DNA of 64,000 bases from Amia ocellicauda (GCF_036373705.1 NC_089858.1:34756749-34820748); one strand, 5' to 3'; shown: positions 12,092 through 24,619, numbered from the stretch's first letter. A program made the numbers and translations. Notes: generated by a model not told the origin, from the sequence alone.

Positions 12092-12295
12092 TTGGGCTTT
12101 GGACTCAAAGCTGGGGGTCGTGGGTTCAATCCCCTTTACAAACTGCTGTTGTATCCTTGAGCAAGGCACTTTACTTAGATTGTTCCAGTAAATGCCCAGC
12201 TGTATAAATGGGTAAAATGTGATATACTGTAAAAATTGTAAGTCACCCTGGATATGGGTATCTGCTAAGAAATTGAGTAATGTATGTGATTAAGC
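12092..12295 (+). mobile_element. V-SINE-like tRNA-derived SINE, 5'-truncated
   Basis: It contains a Pol III B-box-like GGGTTCAATCCC (about 12123), the V-SINE core ccttgagcaaggcact, and a 3' end gtaagtcaccctgga followed by tctgctaagaaa, the L2-derived tail of fish V-SINEs. The A-box side is missing. It directly abuts the LINE tail at 12091. Confidence 0.75.
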
Positions 12296-12308
12296 AAATT
12301 GTGGTCAG

Positions 12309-12311
<3 letters not shown>

Positions 12312-12357
<46 letters not shown>
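12312..12357. repeat. (TA)n microsatellite
   Basis: About 23 uninterrupted TA units just after the SINE. Confidence 0.95.
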
Positions 12358-12360
<3 letters not shown>

Positions 12361-12429
12361 AAATAAGTACAGTAAACCATTCAATAGACGGTGGGCAATT
12401 TCGCGTCTTTTAAGAAAGTACATCAGGAA

Positions 12430-12446
12430 CCTCTAGGGGGCAGCAG
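12430..12446 (+). promoter_or_regulatory. CTCF-like motif upstream of GINS4
   Basis: cctctagggggcagcag is close to the vertebrate CTCF core (CCACNAGGGGGCGCT, from memory). It lies about 550 bases before the GINS4 start codon. Confidence 0.4.
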
Positions 12447-12667
12447 TCATCAGTGGGGTTGGTTGACATTGGGAATTGAACGTTTGTAATCCGCATTTGG
12501 GCATTTCTGGAAGTATATGGAAGATATTGACTGGTTACAATTGTTGAAAAAAAATGTGTGTAGTATTACTGTACTAACTACCATATCCTACATATTATCT
12601 TTTGTTTTGTTCGTGGCGACTGAAGTTTTCCATTTGCCTGCGTTTTATACCTTTCCACTCACCCAAC

Positions 12668-12805
12668 ATGGCGTCTACACCCTCCTACCACGTAGAGCGC
12701 AACCAGTCGCAGGATAATGACGTTGCCTTCGTAGTGGCGCGAAATTTTAACAGGAAGCAGAAGAGTCTGGGCCCGAAGTGGAAGCAGTCGAACCCCCTCT
12801 GTTAA
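12668..12805 (+). other. 45-codon open reading frame upstream of GINS4 (uORF candidate)
   Basis: The ATG sits in an aacATGG context and opens 45 codons (starting MASTPSYHVERN) ending at TAA, 172 bases before the GINS4 ATG. The product is not recognised. It contains the E2F-like site, so if transcription starts downstream of that site the frame is not transcribed. It could be a uORF, a small upstream protein or chance. Confidence 0.25.
12736..12744 (+). promoter_or_regulatory. E2F-like site in the GINS4 promoter region
   Basis: GGCGCGAAA, inside gtggcgcgaaatttt, matches the E2F consensus and lies about 235 bases upstream of the GINS4 start codon. GINS genes are S-phase genes, so E2F control is expected from knowledge of the family. 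Confidence 0.55.
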
Positions 12806-12977
12806 ATCCCCGCTAGCGGTTTTGCCACACCACAATTATCAGTACAGTTCACTTTGAGAGTGTGACAGGGAAGTCTACACATGGCACCGCAATGATTTGC
12901 GCTTCATCTTTTTGGATAACAGTGCAGTTTATGTAACCCGGTCCGGGAGAGCTGCTGTTGCTATCACCGCACTCGGG

Positions 12978-15900
12978 ATGGCGGACGCCCTGTCCGAAGC
13001 CAGTGACCTGAGCGGCGATGACGGGCAAGAGGTGATGACGCCGGCCGAGCTGATCGCCAAGCTGGAAGAGGTCGGTGTTTGGATCTGCATTTCGACTGCA
13101 TTGACTTCAGTATAGTGTTGCGGTCCTGTAGCGCAGATGTGCGCAGTCCTGCTCGAGTCTGCGCTGCTCCCCGCGGTGAGATCGGTGGGATTCCGCAGAT
13201 CTGCGCAGAACTGCACTCGCGAATCGGTTACATAAGAAAAGCGCAGTTCTGCAGAATCCCGCTGGTGGATCTGCGCAGACCTGTGCAAATCTGCGCTACT
13301 TGACCCTAGGTTGTGACGATGTCGCAGCTCTGCCAGTGTCAGAACAGACAGATGCGTCTCTGAAGTACAGCCGCTAGGTCGTATTATTTCATTTCTTATT
13401 TGTTTAATCAATTTGTGTTCGGTTAAGATATGGTGCCACAGCAAACGAAACATAGTGACATTCAACACCAATAATAACAACTGCACAATATATACAAAGG
13501 AAATGTGTTTTAAACATGACTGTAAGTACTAGTAATAATAATTAAATAAGAATATGATGTAAATAAGTAAAATAATAATGTGAAAAAGCAGAAGTATATG
13601 TCTTTCCTTGCTTCGCTTCTCCTCCAAATGCATGTGTCCCCGATTATAATACTAGAAAGACTAAAATACACTCACATTTATTTAGTGCATCTGGCCACCA
13701 TTCACTTTTGTGTAGTTTCACATGAGTGTGTTTTTTTTTTTTATATATATAGTCTTTGACAGTAACCTGTCAAAATGCGCTTCTGTCCCCCAGGCCTGGC
13801 TAAATGAGAAGTTTTCCCCGGAGCTGCTGGAGACGCGGTCCGAGATCGTGGAGTGTGTCCTGGAGCAGCTGTCCCACATGGTACGGGAGGCGAGGCGTGG
13901 GTTTTCTGTGTTGTTAAACCTGAGCTCCCTGAGAACTGCCCCACTGTGTGTGTGTTTGTGGAGTGGGTGGGTGATTGGAAATGGGCAATTGTTTAGAGAG
14001 CTGGTTCAAATCTGATTGTCCTCGGAGGCCCTGATCCTTGTCTCCCAGCCTCACTCTTCTGCCTCTGAGCTCCGGCCTCTCCTGAGCCTCCCCTCCCTGG
14101 CTCCTGTCTGAGCCCCGTGTCCCCGGTTTGTGTGTTGCAGGAGCAGAACCTGCAGCGCGTGCAGAAGGGCGACCTGAAGGCCAGCGTACACCGCATGGAG
14201 ATCGACCGCATCCGTTACGTGCTCAGCAGCTTCCTGCGCTCGCGGCTGCACAAGGTCAGTGGCCGGGGACTTGTCGTTTTGTCAGTGTGGTAGCTGGTAG
14301 TGTGTCGGTGCGTGGCAGCCTCAGCGTCTCGGTGTGTCGAAGTGTCCCCCTGTCGCGGTGATCTCTCTCCGCCGACGCAGCCAGGTCGGGAACAGCTGGA
14401 TCAGCGAGACGGAGAGCTGCGGCTGAGAGAGTCGGCCTCCTCTCGCTACTGATGGTGACGGTGTCCTCGCTCCCTCTGTGCAGATTGAGAAGTATTTCCC
14501 CCACGTCCTGAAAAAGGAGAAGGCCCGGGCCGAGGGAGACCCATCCTACTTGTCCCCGGAAGAGTTCGCCTTCGCTAAAGAGTGAGTAAACCGGCAGGGG
14601 AGGCCAGTGATTCACTTAGAAGTCTACACTTCCCTGTTGATTTTCTTTTCATTCCTGTGTGGCTCTTTGATTGGCTCTGTCTGTGTGTTTCCCTGCTCTG
14701 TGATCGGAGAGACAGTGGGGGGGTCTGTGCTGCAGTTTGTGTTGTGGCAGCTTAGCCGAGAGCAGGACTGGGCTGCACGGGCCAACCCAGACACCCCTCT
14801 CGGCTCGTGCGCGTCGGTCGGCGGGTCAGAGGGGTGGCTGCTGTGTAAGCGTGGCTGTGATGTGCCCACCTGTGTTTCCTGGCACAGGTACCTGGCCAAC
14901 ACGGAGACCTACCTGAAGAGCGTGGCTCTCAGACACATGCCTCCCAACCTCCAGGCTGTGGACCTGGCCAAGTCGGGTAGGAAATATGAAAAATAAGACT
15001 CTCTCTCTCTGGTTTCACTGACTTATTTTCCTGATGGATATATTTAGCCAGGCTTTAGGCCCCAGAAGCTGAATATACTTTGCAGTTGTCCCAAAGTCGT
15101 TCCAACAGCTTAACGCATGCAAATCTCGCACCTGTGGGCAATGTTCATGTGGTTAACAGTGCTGTTTCTTTTGGGCAAAATTAACACATCTCTGGGGGAG
15201 AATTGATGGGCCTTTCCTAGGGTTTCTTAGACTGCCACTACTTCTGCACTAGGGTGCTTTGGCCCAGTTCTGGGAAGTCATCTGGACAGTGTTGGACTGG
15301 ACTGTATTAGACAGTGTGGAACTAACGTACGCCGTGTTTTGTCTGCCCCCCCAGTGCCTGAGCCCAGCCTGGACTCGTTCGTGTTCCTGCGCGTGAAGGA
15401 GCGGCAGGAGAACATCCTGGTGGAGCCCGAGACAGACGACCAAAGGTAACCCCTGAATTGACACTGGAGATTTTGCTGCAACATGTGCGCAGCTGACCTC
15501 ACATGGCGATCACGACAATGACGCAGAGCGCTGGAGAGAGAGGCACTGAGCCGCCATGGCAGGATGGAGACGCCCAGCTGGTGCAGGCCGCTGCCTCTGG
15601 ACCTGAAAGGTGGTCCGTCAGGAATGTTGCACATTGGATCCGTTTAAACCGCACAAAGTACTCAGCCTTTCCCGTCACTGGTGTGCGTTTCGCAAGCTAG
15701 GCCTGTTTCTTTACCTCCTCAACTGCTTTATTTTTATTATACATTTTATTTATAACGCGCTCTATTTATTATAGCCACGCACTACAATCAAGCAACAGAC
15801 ACAGCAAAGACCGGTGATCCAGCAGGACAGTACACACAGACAACAAAATAAGCAAGAAAACAAGCAGCTAGGTTAGCCAATAAAGGAGAGCAAGCAATAA

Positions 15901-16962
15901 AAAGGCTGAAAAGATTATTTTAAAACTTTTAACTAACCGAGATCATTATTTAATTTGTCCTAAAAGTGATTAAGACGTTTCTTTAAATGTGTAGGGCGCT
16001 CCTCAGAGCCTCTAGAAGTGCATTGTACAGCTGTGGCGCATTATACTATATGATCAAACTATTGCCATACACATTGAATTCAAAATATAAATGTATATAA
16101 TAAACAAAAAAACAAATGGAAAACGTTTGAGTTTCGTTTTGAGTTTGCAACAGTGCTGCTGTTCCCCTGAAGTGCCCTATATGATCCAAATCCCCCACCT
16201 GGACCACACGGCTGCCACCCGCGGAACAAATTGCCCCTTTTTTGGTTTGAGCCACTGCCCCCCAATGTTGCATTTGTTTTTCATTTTAGCATTAAATTTG
16301 AACCATTTATGATGATATGCAACTAATTTTTTTCAATGTGGGGCACAGTGCTCCTCAGGAAAAAAGTAAGCGTAGAGCCCTGCACAGCTGATTTACGAAC
16401 ATTTCTACTTTTGGTTACTGGAGCAAATTCACTAGTTAATGTCACATGACTGAAACTGGGTGACTTTACTATTATTCTGTGATGTGTTCTGCTGCACAGA
16501 ATTTGAAAAATGTCCTCTTGCTGTACCGGTGATGGTAGAACGGACAAATACACTGATTTCATTTTGTTTTTCCATGAATGAAATGGTTCCTTCTGCGGCT
16601 GAAGCTTGTGCTGCCTTTACGATGTGTTACCTCGAGGTGCCAGCAGGGGGCAGCAGTGGCCAGAGCACGGTGGCCAGAGCTGTTCCTGGAGAGAAGCCAC
16701 AGTCCTGAAGTTTTAAATCAGTCTTTAAATCAGCAATCACCAGGACCACACGTGGGCCATCGGAACTAATTAAACCCAAATCATTTAATCTTCATTACTG
16801 AAAAGGTGTGGATTAAAAAAAAGATACTGAAGGCTCTCTCTCTCTCTCTCTCTCTCTCCGGTCAGGGAGTATGCTGTTGACATGGAGGAGGGCTCACAGC
16901 ACTTGATGCGCTACCGCACTATAGCGCCCCTGGTGGCCAGTGGGGCAGTGCAGCTCATTTAG
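12978..16962 (+). CDS. gins4: GINS4 / SLD5, subunit of the GINS replication complex
   Basis: Seven exons: 12978-13070, 13794-13880, 14141-14254, 14484-14581, 14888-14976, 15355-15445 and 16866-16962. Phases agree and give 222 residues, against 223 in human. The protein runs from MADALSEASD through TPAELIAKLEE, AWLNEKFSPELLE, RIRYVLSSFLR, YLSPEEFAFAKEY and FVFLRVKERQENILVEPE to IAPLVASGAVQLI, which is almost residue-for-residue the human pattern. The N-terminal helical A domain and the small C-terminal B domain are both present. With PSF1-3 it forms GINS, which joins MCM2-7 and CDC45 as the CMG helicase. The ATG has a good context (gggATGG). Intron 1 carries a palindromic element (separate entry). 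Confidence 0.97.
13128..13299. mobile_element. Palindromic GCGCAGA-rich foldback element in GINS4 intron 1
   Basis: The ends are inverted copies: gtagcgcagatgtgcgcag on the left, and on the right the reverse complement of gtagcgcagatttgcacag. Inside, gggattccgcaga on the left and its inverted counterpart near 13250 continue the symmetry. Internal palindromes such as tctgcgcaga occur repeatedly. A related stretch lies at about 29051-29140. No target-site duplication or coding sequence was seen. It may be a small foldback/MITE-type element (inference). Confidence 0.6.
15720..16060. repeat. Possible dispersed repeat in GINS4 intron 6
   Basis: This stretch (attttatttataacgcgc..., then agcaacagacacagcaaag) resembles the one at about 17870-18000 (attttatagcccatttac, gataaaacacaacag). 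That suggests a family of noncoding repeats of unknown class. The similarity was judged by eye only. Confidence 0.3.
16640..16656 (+). promoter_or_regulatory. CTCF-like motif in the last intron of GINS4
   Basis: ccagcagggggcagcag fits the CTCF core and has the same orientation as the site at 12430. The two bracket the GINS4 transcription unit. Confidence 0.4.
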
Positions 16963-17141
16963 GAGCGTAGATGCAGAATGGACGGTGACCAGCTCGGAGG
17001 TAATCCAGACATACACACACAATCCAGCGCACACTGTAACATACAGATGCGCACACTCATGCACTCTGACACACGCGCTGTCCTCCACACCCACCTGTTG
17101 TCCAATCCCTCCACTCTACCCAAGCAATCTGAGGGAGTCTA

Positions 17142-17147
17142 AATAAA
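17142..17147 (+). terminator. Candidate GINS4 polyadenylation signal
   Basis: AATAAA lies 180 bases after the GINS4 stop codon. Another lies about 60 bases further on. Confidence 0.5.
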
Positions 17148-17320
17148 TAGTTTTACCCATATTTACTTTAGGTCACCATGTTCAACTGCTTATTTAGGTT
17201 CAAAATAAAATATTCAGAATGATTTACTGAATATTTTTAAGCTGTGGGGGAAAACAAACTAAATAAATCAGTCTACACTGAAAATAAGAGTCTCCTTTAC
17301 AGCCGTTAATTAATGTACTG

Positions 17321-17775
17321 TAAGAACATAAGAAAGTTTACAATCGAGAGGAGGCCATTCGACCCATCATGCTCGTTTGGTGTCCATTAGTATCTAAGTG
17401 ATCCAAGGATCTTATCCAGTCTATTTTTAAATGTTCCCAAATTTTCAGCATCTACCACATCGCTGGGGAGTTTATTCAGATTGTGACGCCTCTCTGTGTG
17501 AAGAAGTGTCTCCTGTTTTCTGTCTTGAATGCCTTGAAGCCCAATTTCCATTTGTGTCCCCGGGTGCGTGTGTCCCTGCTGATCTGGAAAAGCTCCTCTG
17601 GTTTGATGTGGTCGATGCCTTTCATGATTTCGAAGACTTGAATCAAGTCCCCACGTAGTCTCCTCTGTTCCAGGGTGAAAAGGTTCAGTTCCTCAGTCTC
17701 TCAGTAGGACATTCCCTTCAGACCTGGAATAAGTCTGGTTGCTCTCCTCTGAACTGCCTCTAGATGTCTTTCTTG
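17321..17775 (-). mobile_element. LINE 3'-end fragment (CR1/L2-like), copy 2
   Basis: Read on the minus strand, it encodes a reverse-transcriptase C-terminus (FEIMKGIDHIKPEELFQ, then SRDTRTRGHKWKLGFKAFK and RRHFFTQRGV), followed by a conserved 3' UTR and the tail ctttcttatgttctta. The part that overlaps copy 1 at 11868-12091 is nearly identical, so the family was active relatively recently. The copy is 5'-truncated and contains stop codons. Confidence 0.8.
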
Positions 17776-20700
17776 AAGTGTGAAATTGAAATCCCTCATT
17801 ATAACAACCACTATAATGATACACGGAATGGAAATAATTCTAAAAGGAGCAACATAACTGTGCAATTATTTTATAGCCCATTTACAAGCAAAATTGTCTC
17901 CAAGCGCTTTACTAGTGATAAAACACAACAGTGCAGACACAGAGTGAAGTAAAAACAACAAGGAACAGATGATGCCTTTAAAAAGTATAAGTCTTTCAAC
18001 TGGTTTGAAAAGCACTACAGGTAACCGAATAGCATTCCAGAGTTTAGGGGCAGGCCGGCATCGCCAGAGCAAGGGCGGTGGCTGAGAGAGTAGACAAACA
18101 TTGTGGTGAAAAGGAGCCACACCATGAGCCTTGTAGGTCAAAAGACAAAACAATTTCTGGAGATGTTTCTCGGGTGGAAGAATGAAACCTCGACAGTATT
18201 CAGGATGTGGGGTTCAAAGGTTAATATCTGGGTACAATATCTGGAGCTGAGGTCAAACACGGTACCATCCACTGAGGATGTCGGTTTTGCGTAACTGACA
18301 AGAAGTGCCTTGCAGCATAACTCCAGATATATCACAATTTAATTGCACAAATAACTTGCCTCATCCAGATCTTTGTCGGTAATGCAGTCAGTGTGCAGAG
18401 GCAGCGACATCGATATCCGATTCATACTGGATATAGGTGTGGAAGGGGCTTCGAGAGCATGGTCAGCGAGAGACTCGGTACAGAGCCATGTGAAGCCAGA
18501 ACCCGACCCAACAGAACCAGGGAGACTGAAAGCCCATGGAGGAGCAACATGCATTTATAAATTAACTCTATGACCTGACCAGCAGGGCAGAATTCCTCTG
18601 TACCACAGCGGCTCCCTGGCCCTGCCTAACCCCAGCCAGGCGTCCTGCTTTAAAGGGCATCACTTAAACAAACGCAAAACCCGTAGTAGGCATGATCTAA
18701 TCTTGTGATCTGTTTGTAAAGATAAGCGTGTTTATTGTTGTTATCAGTTGGCTGGCACAGCATCTGGTTGTGAAATTCGGTCTGCTGTTGCTCTTCCACA
18801 CGGCAAACATCAGGTGAACGTGGAGTGGGGGGGTGGGGGAGTTTGGAAAGGGTCGTTCCAGGTCAGGATAGGAAAGTTTTTGAGCTTAGTGGGTTGTGAT
18901 GCCGGTCCGATGCCGATCTCTGTCTGTCTATCAGACCAGATTCGCCGCATTCCTATATTGGAATAGGCTGACTGACCTTATAAAGCAACCCAGTATGTAT
19001 CATTTTACCTTCTCCCTCTCCCTCTCCCCCAGGAGCAGAACCCAATTTCTGTGCTGCCTGGCCCTGTCCTGTTCCGCCCTCAGTGGAGCCCCGGCCCGGT
19101 ACACAACACATCACCCTGCTCTGTGTCAGAAAGAAAAGAAAACCGAACAGACTTTTCCAGACCCAGATTGTAAGGGAACTTCCTCTCCCCTCTGCCATCA
19201 AGACTGTCTGTCCTGCCAACTCTCTCGGGTTCAACAACAACGAAAGCTTGCTGTGGACAGGGGCGTCCATGAAGATGAATATTTAGGGGTTTCTTCGGTT
19301 TTAGTTTGCTTTTGAAGATGCAACTTCATCAAAATCACCTGCAGATTCAATCAAATGTTGCTAAATGAAGACTGAGCCCTGAGGAAGGTAACAGGGCAGA
19401 GGAGGGCATCGTATATATAGGCCATATGTATATATATATAATCATAGATTTTGTATTAAAATAATCCCTGCCTGGGTGTCAGAGAGGTGTGCAGTGATTG
19501 TGTCGGTCTGTGGAACTGATAAACCATCAAGGAGCAGAGCAAGGAAAACGGGGTTGACACCCCCACATAGACCCTATGAGATAATCTGCTGAGACAGATT
19601 GACAGCACTTCTGATCTCAGTGACCAGAAAACTTCTACTTCTGCCTCAGTGTTTCAGGCCTTTGTTGGGGGGTGGCAGCTGGCCAGGGCCTTCGTAGCTG
19701 TGGACTGGGGGCCGAAGCCCTGGGGCCCTGCTTGTGTGTGCCAGCTCCTGTAACTGATCAATTGTCCGCACTTGTTGATGGCAGTTTGGTAACTGGTTGT
19801 GGCAGTTTGGCTTGGGGCTGCATCCCAAATTTCCCCCTGCTTCCCCCTAAGCACTTTTATACAGCAATTAAAAACTGCACTGCCCGTTTCCCCTCTCTTT
19901 CTTTCTCAAATTGTATTAGCAGGACGCTCTGGTGTTGACAAAGCTTTCAAAATATCACAAATAATATTGCAGAACAAATATATTACTTATTTTGTATAAC
20001 TAATTTATCAGTAACTGCTCAAGGCAGGCAGGGTGTCTATCCACTGTCCCTCAGGCTGTGGCAGGTCTTATTGTGGTCAGACAGGAGGTTACATTCTGGT
20101 GTTTCTCTCTCTTTCTCTCTCTTCCATGTCCAGCGGTGATGTTCTTTTGAAAGGTACAGATGTACAGACCTGGGATTTTTCCACCTGGATAGAAAATTAA
20201 ATATGAATGTGAATGATTAATCCATGAGAAAGATCCTGTTGCATCTTCAGTTTTATTTGTGTGCCTCTGGTCATCAGTACAGTGGGGAGGTTTTGTCCTG
20301 CTGAAAAAGAAGAAGGAACAAAAAAAAAAAAAAAAACTAGACTGATGACTAAAGGTCATCCTGGTCCTGTTAGTGTTGTGTAGACTCCGGCAAACTACTG
20401 AAGCACTGTCTGTTTCAGTCATGGTTTTGGTGGAAGAGGTGTGATGTATTTTGTGCCCGTGCCCGTGTACGTTCCCTGCGAGTTCAGAGAAACACAGAGC
20501 AGCGCTGCAGCCACAGGAGGGACCGTCTTTAATACAATTTGGAAATTCCCCGTCCTCCTGAGTTAGAGTTCATTTCGCTGTGGTGAGGGATCAGTGCTCA
20601 GGCCCATTATCGGCAGCGAACGTGTAAGAGAGCCGAAGGGTCTAATTTGGGTATGAAATCGTTGCCCATGCATGCCTGTAGCATGATGCCAGTATAAACA

Positions 20701-23017
20701 TTATCCCTGATTCGCCAGGCAGCCAAGCTGACAGCAGCCAGAGAGACAGGCGGGCATGCGACCGTGACATGTAGAGCAGTGCACCATGATGAAGAGCCAT
20801 TCTTACACAACCCCATTCAATTTCCATCTCGGAATTATTTTTCTCTGAATTTTCTGATTCAGTGGAAGTTATTACAAACGTGCAGTAGTGTAATTAATGT
20901 AAAATACAGATGTGTATGCATTAATTTTGCAAATGACAGTACAGCTGAGAGGGTGCAGCTTCTTAGAATGATGTCGAAAGCAATCCAGCGCAGTTTGCTG
21001 TGCGGCTGTGCGGAGGGGTGAGAGGTGGCAGCTCTGCGCGTGTAACGCCATCGGGCTCGATGAGTCGGAAGAGCCTGATTCTGCATCTCTTGGACGTTTG
21101 GGGCATAATCTGAGTCACTCTGCTTGCCCGAGCCCAGACTCACACTCCTTTTGCCTCGACACGGACCATGTGTTGTCAATTGGCAGAGTTCGGCTCTGGC
21201 TGCGCTGTGACGTCAGCCGTGAACAGTCTGCTCCAGACAGCTCCGTGCCGTGTGGGCTGGGGGGGACAAGTGATGCATCAGTGAAGTAATAAACATAATA
21301 AAATAACTGTGATTCATTCATGCAGAATAAGTGCAATAAGATAACTGGAATATGAATATGTATCTAGTATGAGCTTTACAGTACTTTTAGGCGAAAGGGG
21401 AAACTGGTCAGTGGTTAAGTAGACATTGGGGCAAGTCCAATTTCCATACCTGTGGGGCTGGGGCTCTGAAGGACCAGGGCTGAGGGGGTGTTTGTTGTTT
21501 TGCAGTATTTACACAGCTGCTTCGTGGTACGGTGTATAGCACTGGCACCTGTTGTGACCGTGCCCTCACCCCAGTGGGAGTGAAAGTAAAGCCTGACAGA
21601 GGAGGAGGGGATTTGCACGGCTGCTCTGACACAAGAGGGTGTTATTTGGGTTGGTTTATGGTTTCTTGTGGTTGGCAAGTGGTCGGTCACTAACTATGCC
21701 CCAACCTAAAATTGCTGTCTGGGTGGCCGCTTTCGGGAGATGTGACAAACCCGTTGTTTCCGTATGAGACGTTTCAGATTGACTTGCTCAATTTTCCTCC
21801 CCCGAGACATTAATTCATAGAAACATATCTATAAATATATCGATATCTGCAGCTGCCCAGGGTTTTAGTTGTAATTGAGATCAGTTCTTGTTATTTTGTG
21901 ACGCGCAGCATTTCCTCTCATTCTTGCCTTCCTTTCGTCTGTCTTTTGCAGATTATAAAAGCTCTGATTAACGTCACTGTGTGATTGGGTTCAGGGCCTG
22001 CAGACGGGAAGGTAGGCAGTGTTTTGCGGAAAGGAAGTATGTCAGCATAACCGCAAGGTGTTGGTTTTCGCACTCTGAAAAATGTCCCCCGCTGCCAAGG
22101 GCACTAGTTCACCTGCATTCAGCTTAAGAGGCCTGATACGGGCTGACACAGGAGTGTTTCTGTTGCTGCTCTCCCTGGCCCTCCCTCTACAGGAATGTTT
22201 TTCAAGAAATGACAGGCCACTTTTAAGGTCTTGCATCAGCCGTGATCCAATGTTTGCTTGCTGCCATCTTGCCCTCAGACCCTGGGACATGTTGCTGAAC
22301 TGGTCCCGATTAAGGCAATAATGAGATGAATGGGGGCACCAAAAGCTCAGGGTGAAAAGAAAAGCTGATGACACTCTTCAACCTTCAGCTGTTGTTCATG
22401 TGATGTCCTCCCCTGTTTCAGATGCTCCCCTACCTCAAACATAACATACAATGAACAATTAAACTAAAATAAAATACATAATATTTAAAAAATAAGAATT
22501 CTTGAATTAAGTCATTATTTGGCTCTGCCCACCCCAAACTCATCCCTAGCGAGGGGCTGCTACCCCAAAACAAAAACAGAAGACAAGATAATCAGGAAGA
22601 TGAATGAAATGCATTACTACTGTAGGGTCTGCGAGGTCTTCATCCCTGGCTCACCTTTTCATGCCCAGGGTTGCATCAGCGCAGGAAGTGACACGGTGGG
22701 TGGGTGGGTGTGTTTGTCATTACCAGTCCCAGGAAAGCCAGCTCTTCATCGTTGCATCATCGCATCGATAGAGGAATAAGTAGGCAGTGATGAGCACGTC
22801 ATCCTCAGGGGGAGGGACTGTGGGTAGCTGCGGTCGGCTGCAGAACTCGGGGGCTGTGGCGGGACGTGGTGTGGAAACCGCAAGTGGCTACGTGTCGGTC
22901 TGCACACCGCCGTTCAGAGGGCCAATTTAAAAACCTGCAGATGAGCAATAATGCATTTCCTATTTCCTAATGGTTTGTTTCTTTTGCTGTAATTGGTTGG
23001 TTGGGTTGGTAATATTT
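17776..23017. other. Gene-poor interval downstream of GINS4
   Basis: No exon with supported splice sites and a recognisable product was found. The first part (about 17870-18600) looks like a noncoding dispersed repeat related to 15720-16060. Elsewhere there are AT-rich stretches, a poly(A) run near 20318 and unremarkable sequence. Confidence 0.4.
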
Positions 23018-23096
23018 ACAGCTCTGGAAAAAATTGAGAGATCACTCCAAGTTCAGAAATCAATGTGGTCTTTTTTCCAGAGCTGTATGTACAGGG
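23018..23096. mobile_element. 79-bp MITE with ACAGCTCTGG termini, copy 1
   Basis: It begins acagctctggaaaaaatt and ends ttttttccagagctgt, which are inverted repeats. The middle is caagttcagaaatcaatg. A second copy with the same middle lies at 58327-58402. It is non-autonomous and the superfamily is uncertain (Tc1-like suspected). Confidence 0.75.
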
Positions 23097-23199
23097 AGAT
23101 CGAAAAAGTTCCTGTGCACCTGCAATAATTAGCCATACAGTTTAAATACCTTGCGGTGGTCTCTTGCAATATTTACTGTTACCCAAATAGGATGCTCTT

Positions 23200-23233
23200 G
23201 TTATTATTATTATTTATTGGCAGACGCCCTTGT
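23200..23233 (-). mobile_element. V-SINE 3'-tail remnant
   Basis: The minus strand reads aagggcgtctgcc followed by (AAT)n, the 3' end of the V-SINE/L2 tail seen more fully at 12092-12295. The body is missing. Confidence 0.5.
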
Positions 23234-23996
23234 TAAAAGATACATATCAAGATGAAATTCAGTAGTAAACAATTATCAGATATTCTGCGGTTCTAATCAA
23301 CAGTCATGTGATTTAACAGAATTGTGGAAATGATGGCGTCTGATGCAATGAACTGTGCAATATTATATTAGGTAACTGATAATTAGAATAAAATACGGAG
23401 CATGAAAAGCATTGCTCTCTGGGGATGCGTCAAAAGGGGGGTTGAACGGAAGGAGGTGGGGGGGGCATCTTTTGTTGCATAATCCCTCACAAATTCTAGC
23501 ACAGTTGCAGATAAAGGAGCTCAGTTTCGCCATACTTAATTGTGGGATACTTAATCAACAGCCTACCCTATAGCTCAGTCAGATTATTAGAGGATTAAAG
23601 GAAAGGAGGGTAATTAAAATAAAATGCATCTAAAAGGGAAAGTAATGGAAAATTGGCCCATACCTCAATGAGATTGGCCGGGCCGAGATATGTCCAAGAA
23701 TAGCCAGGGGGGGATTGCCCTGACTCAGTCCGCCTTTCAGATCCAAAAAGGGGCTCGGATTACAAGTGCTGCAAGGAGCTTACAAGCGGTAGGCTGCCTT
23801 ACCTGTCCTCTCTTATTGCCGTGAGCGAGCCCTGATGATGGGTAAAACCACAGCCTCCTTTGACACATATATAGTGTGTGTGCGACATAATGCCAGCAGG
23901 AAAGGGAGGTGACACTAACACAATCAGGCTCGGTAATAGTTTTGCTGTTTGAGGTCCATTCTTGTTTGTTTCTGATGTGAATCTTAATGTTTCTCC

Positions 23997-24027
<31 letters not shown>

Positions 24028-24619
24028 CAGCTCATAATATAAAATTGAGTGAGTTGGTTCATCCCCCTGAGAATCGCACAGTCAATAAACAGACGGATGG
24101 GGATCTCTGAGCACAGTGAGAAATTCTTCACAGTGGCTGAGTGACTGATACAGCGGCTATGATTGATCTCATTGATCTTGCGGCTCCTGTTTTGTTGATC
24201 AATCATTTGTTCTAAAAATGTACTGATTTCTTTATTAACAGCCTATGACGCTTGACTGATGAAGAGGCTTTGAGACTAATTAATTGATTAATTGATGGAT
24301 TGTAATGAAGCCCTGGCTGTGCTGTAAATAATTAAATCAAATTGTGTTCCCTTCCTTTATGTTATAAACTCATCTGCTTTATAATGGTCTGTGTTAGTTA
24401 TTGTGCCTGGAGGGGAGGCAACCATGACTGAATTGAGTTTCGCAGTACTGGCAATTGAGTTTTGCTGTATTTCAACTTCAACTCTGCAAAAGACCGAAGG
24501 AAGAAACTCCAAAGCACAGTGACTCTGCACTTGTGGCGAAAGGAAGTGTGTCAACAGAGATCGTAAGTCAGGGTTTTTTCGTTCCTTGAAAAATTACCCT
24601 GCTGTCCTTACCAGGAAAT

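Larger units (their letters stand above)
9219..12429. other. Intergenic interval between ES1 and GINS4 (divergent promoters)
   Basis: The first few hundred bases upstream of ES1 should hold its promoter; no classical box was recognised. Beyond that are an (ATT)n tract, a LINE 3' fragment, a V-SINE-like copy and a (TA)n tract, listed separately. No coding exon was found. Confidence 0.5.
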
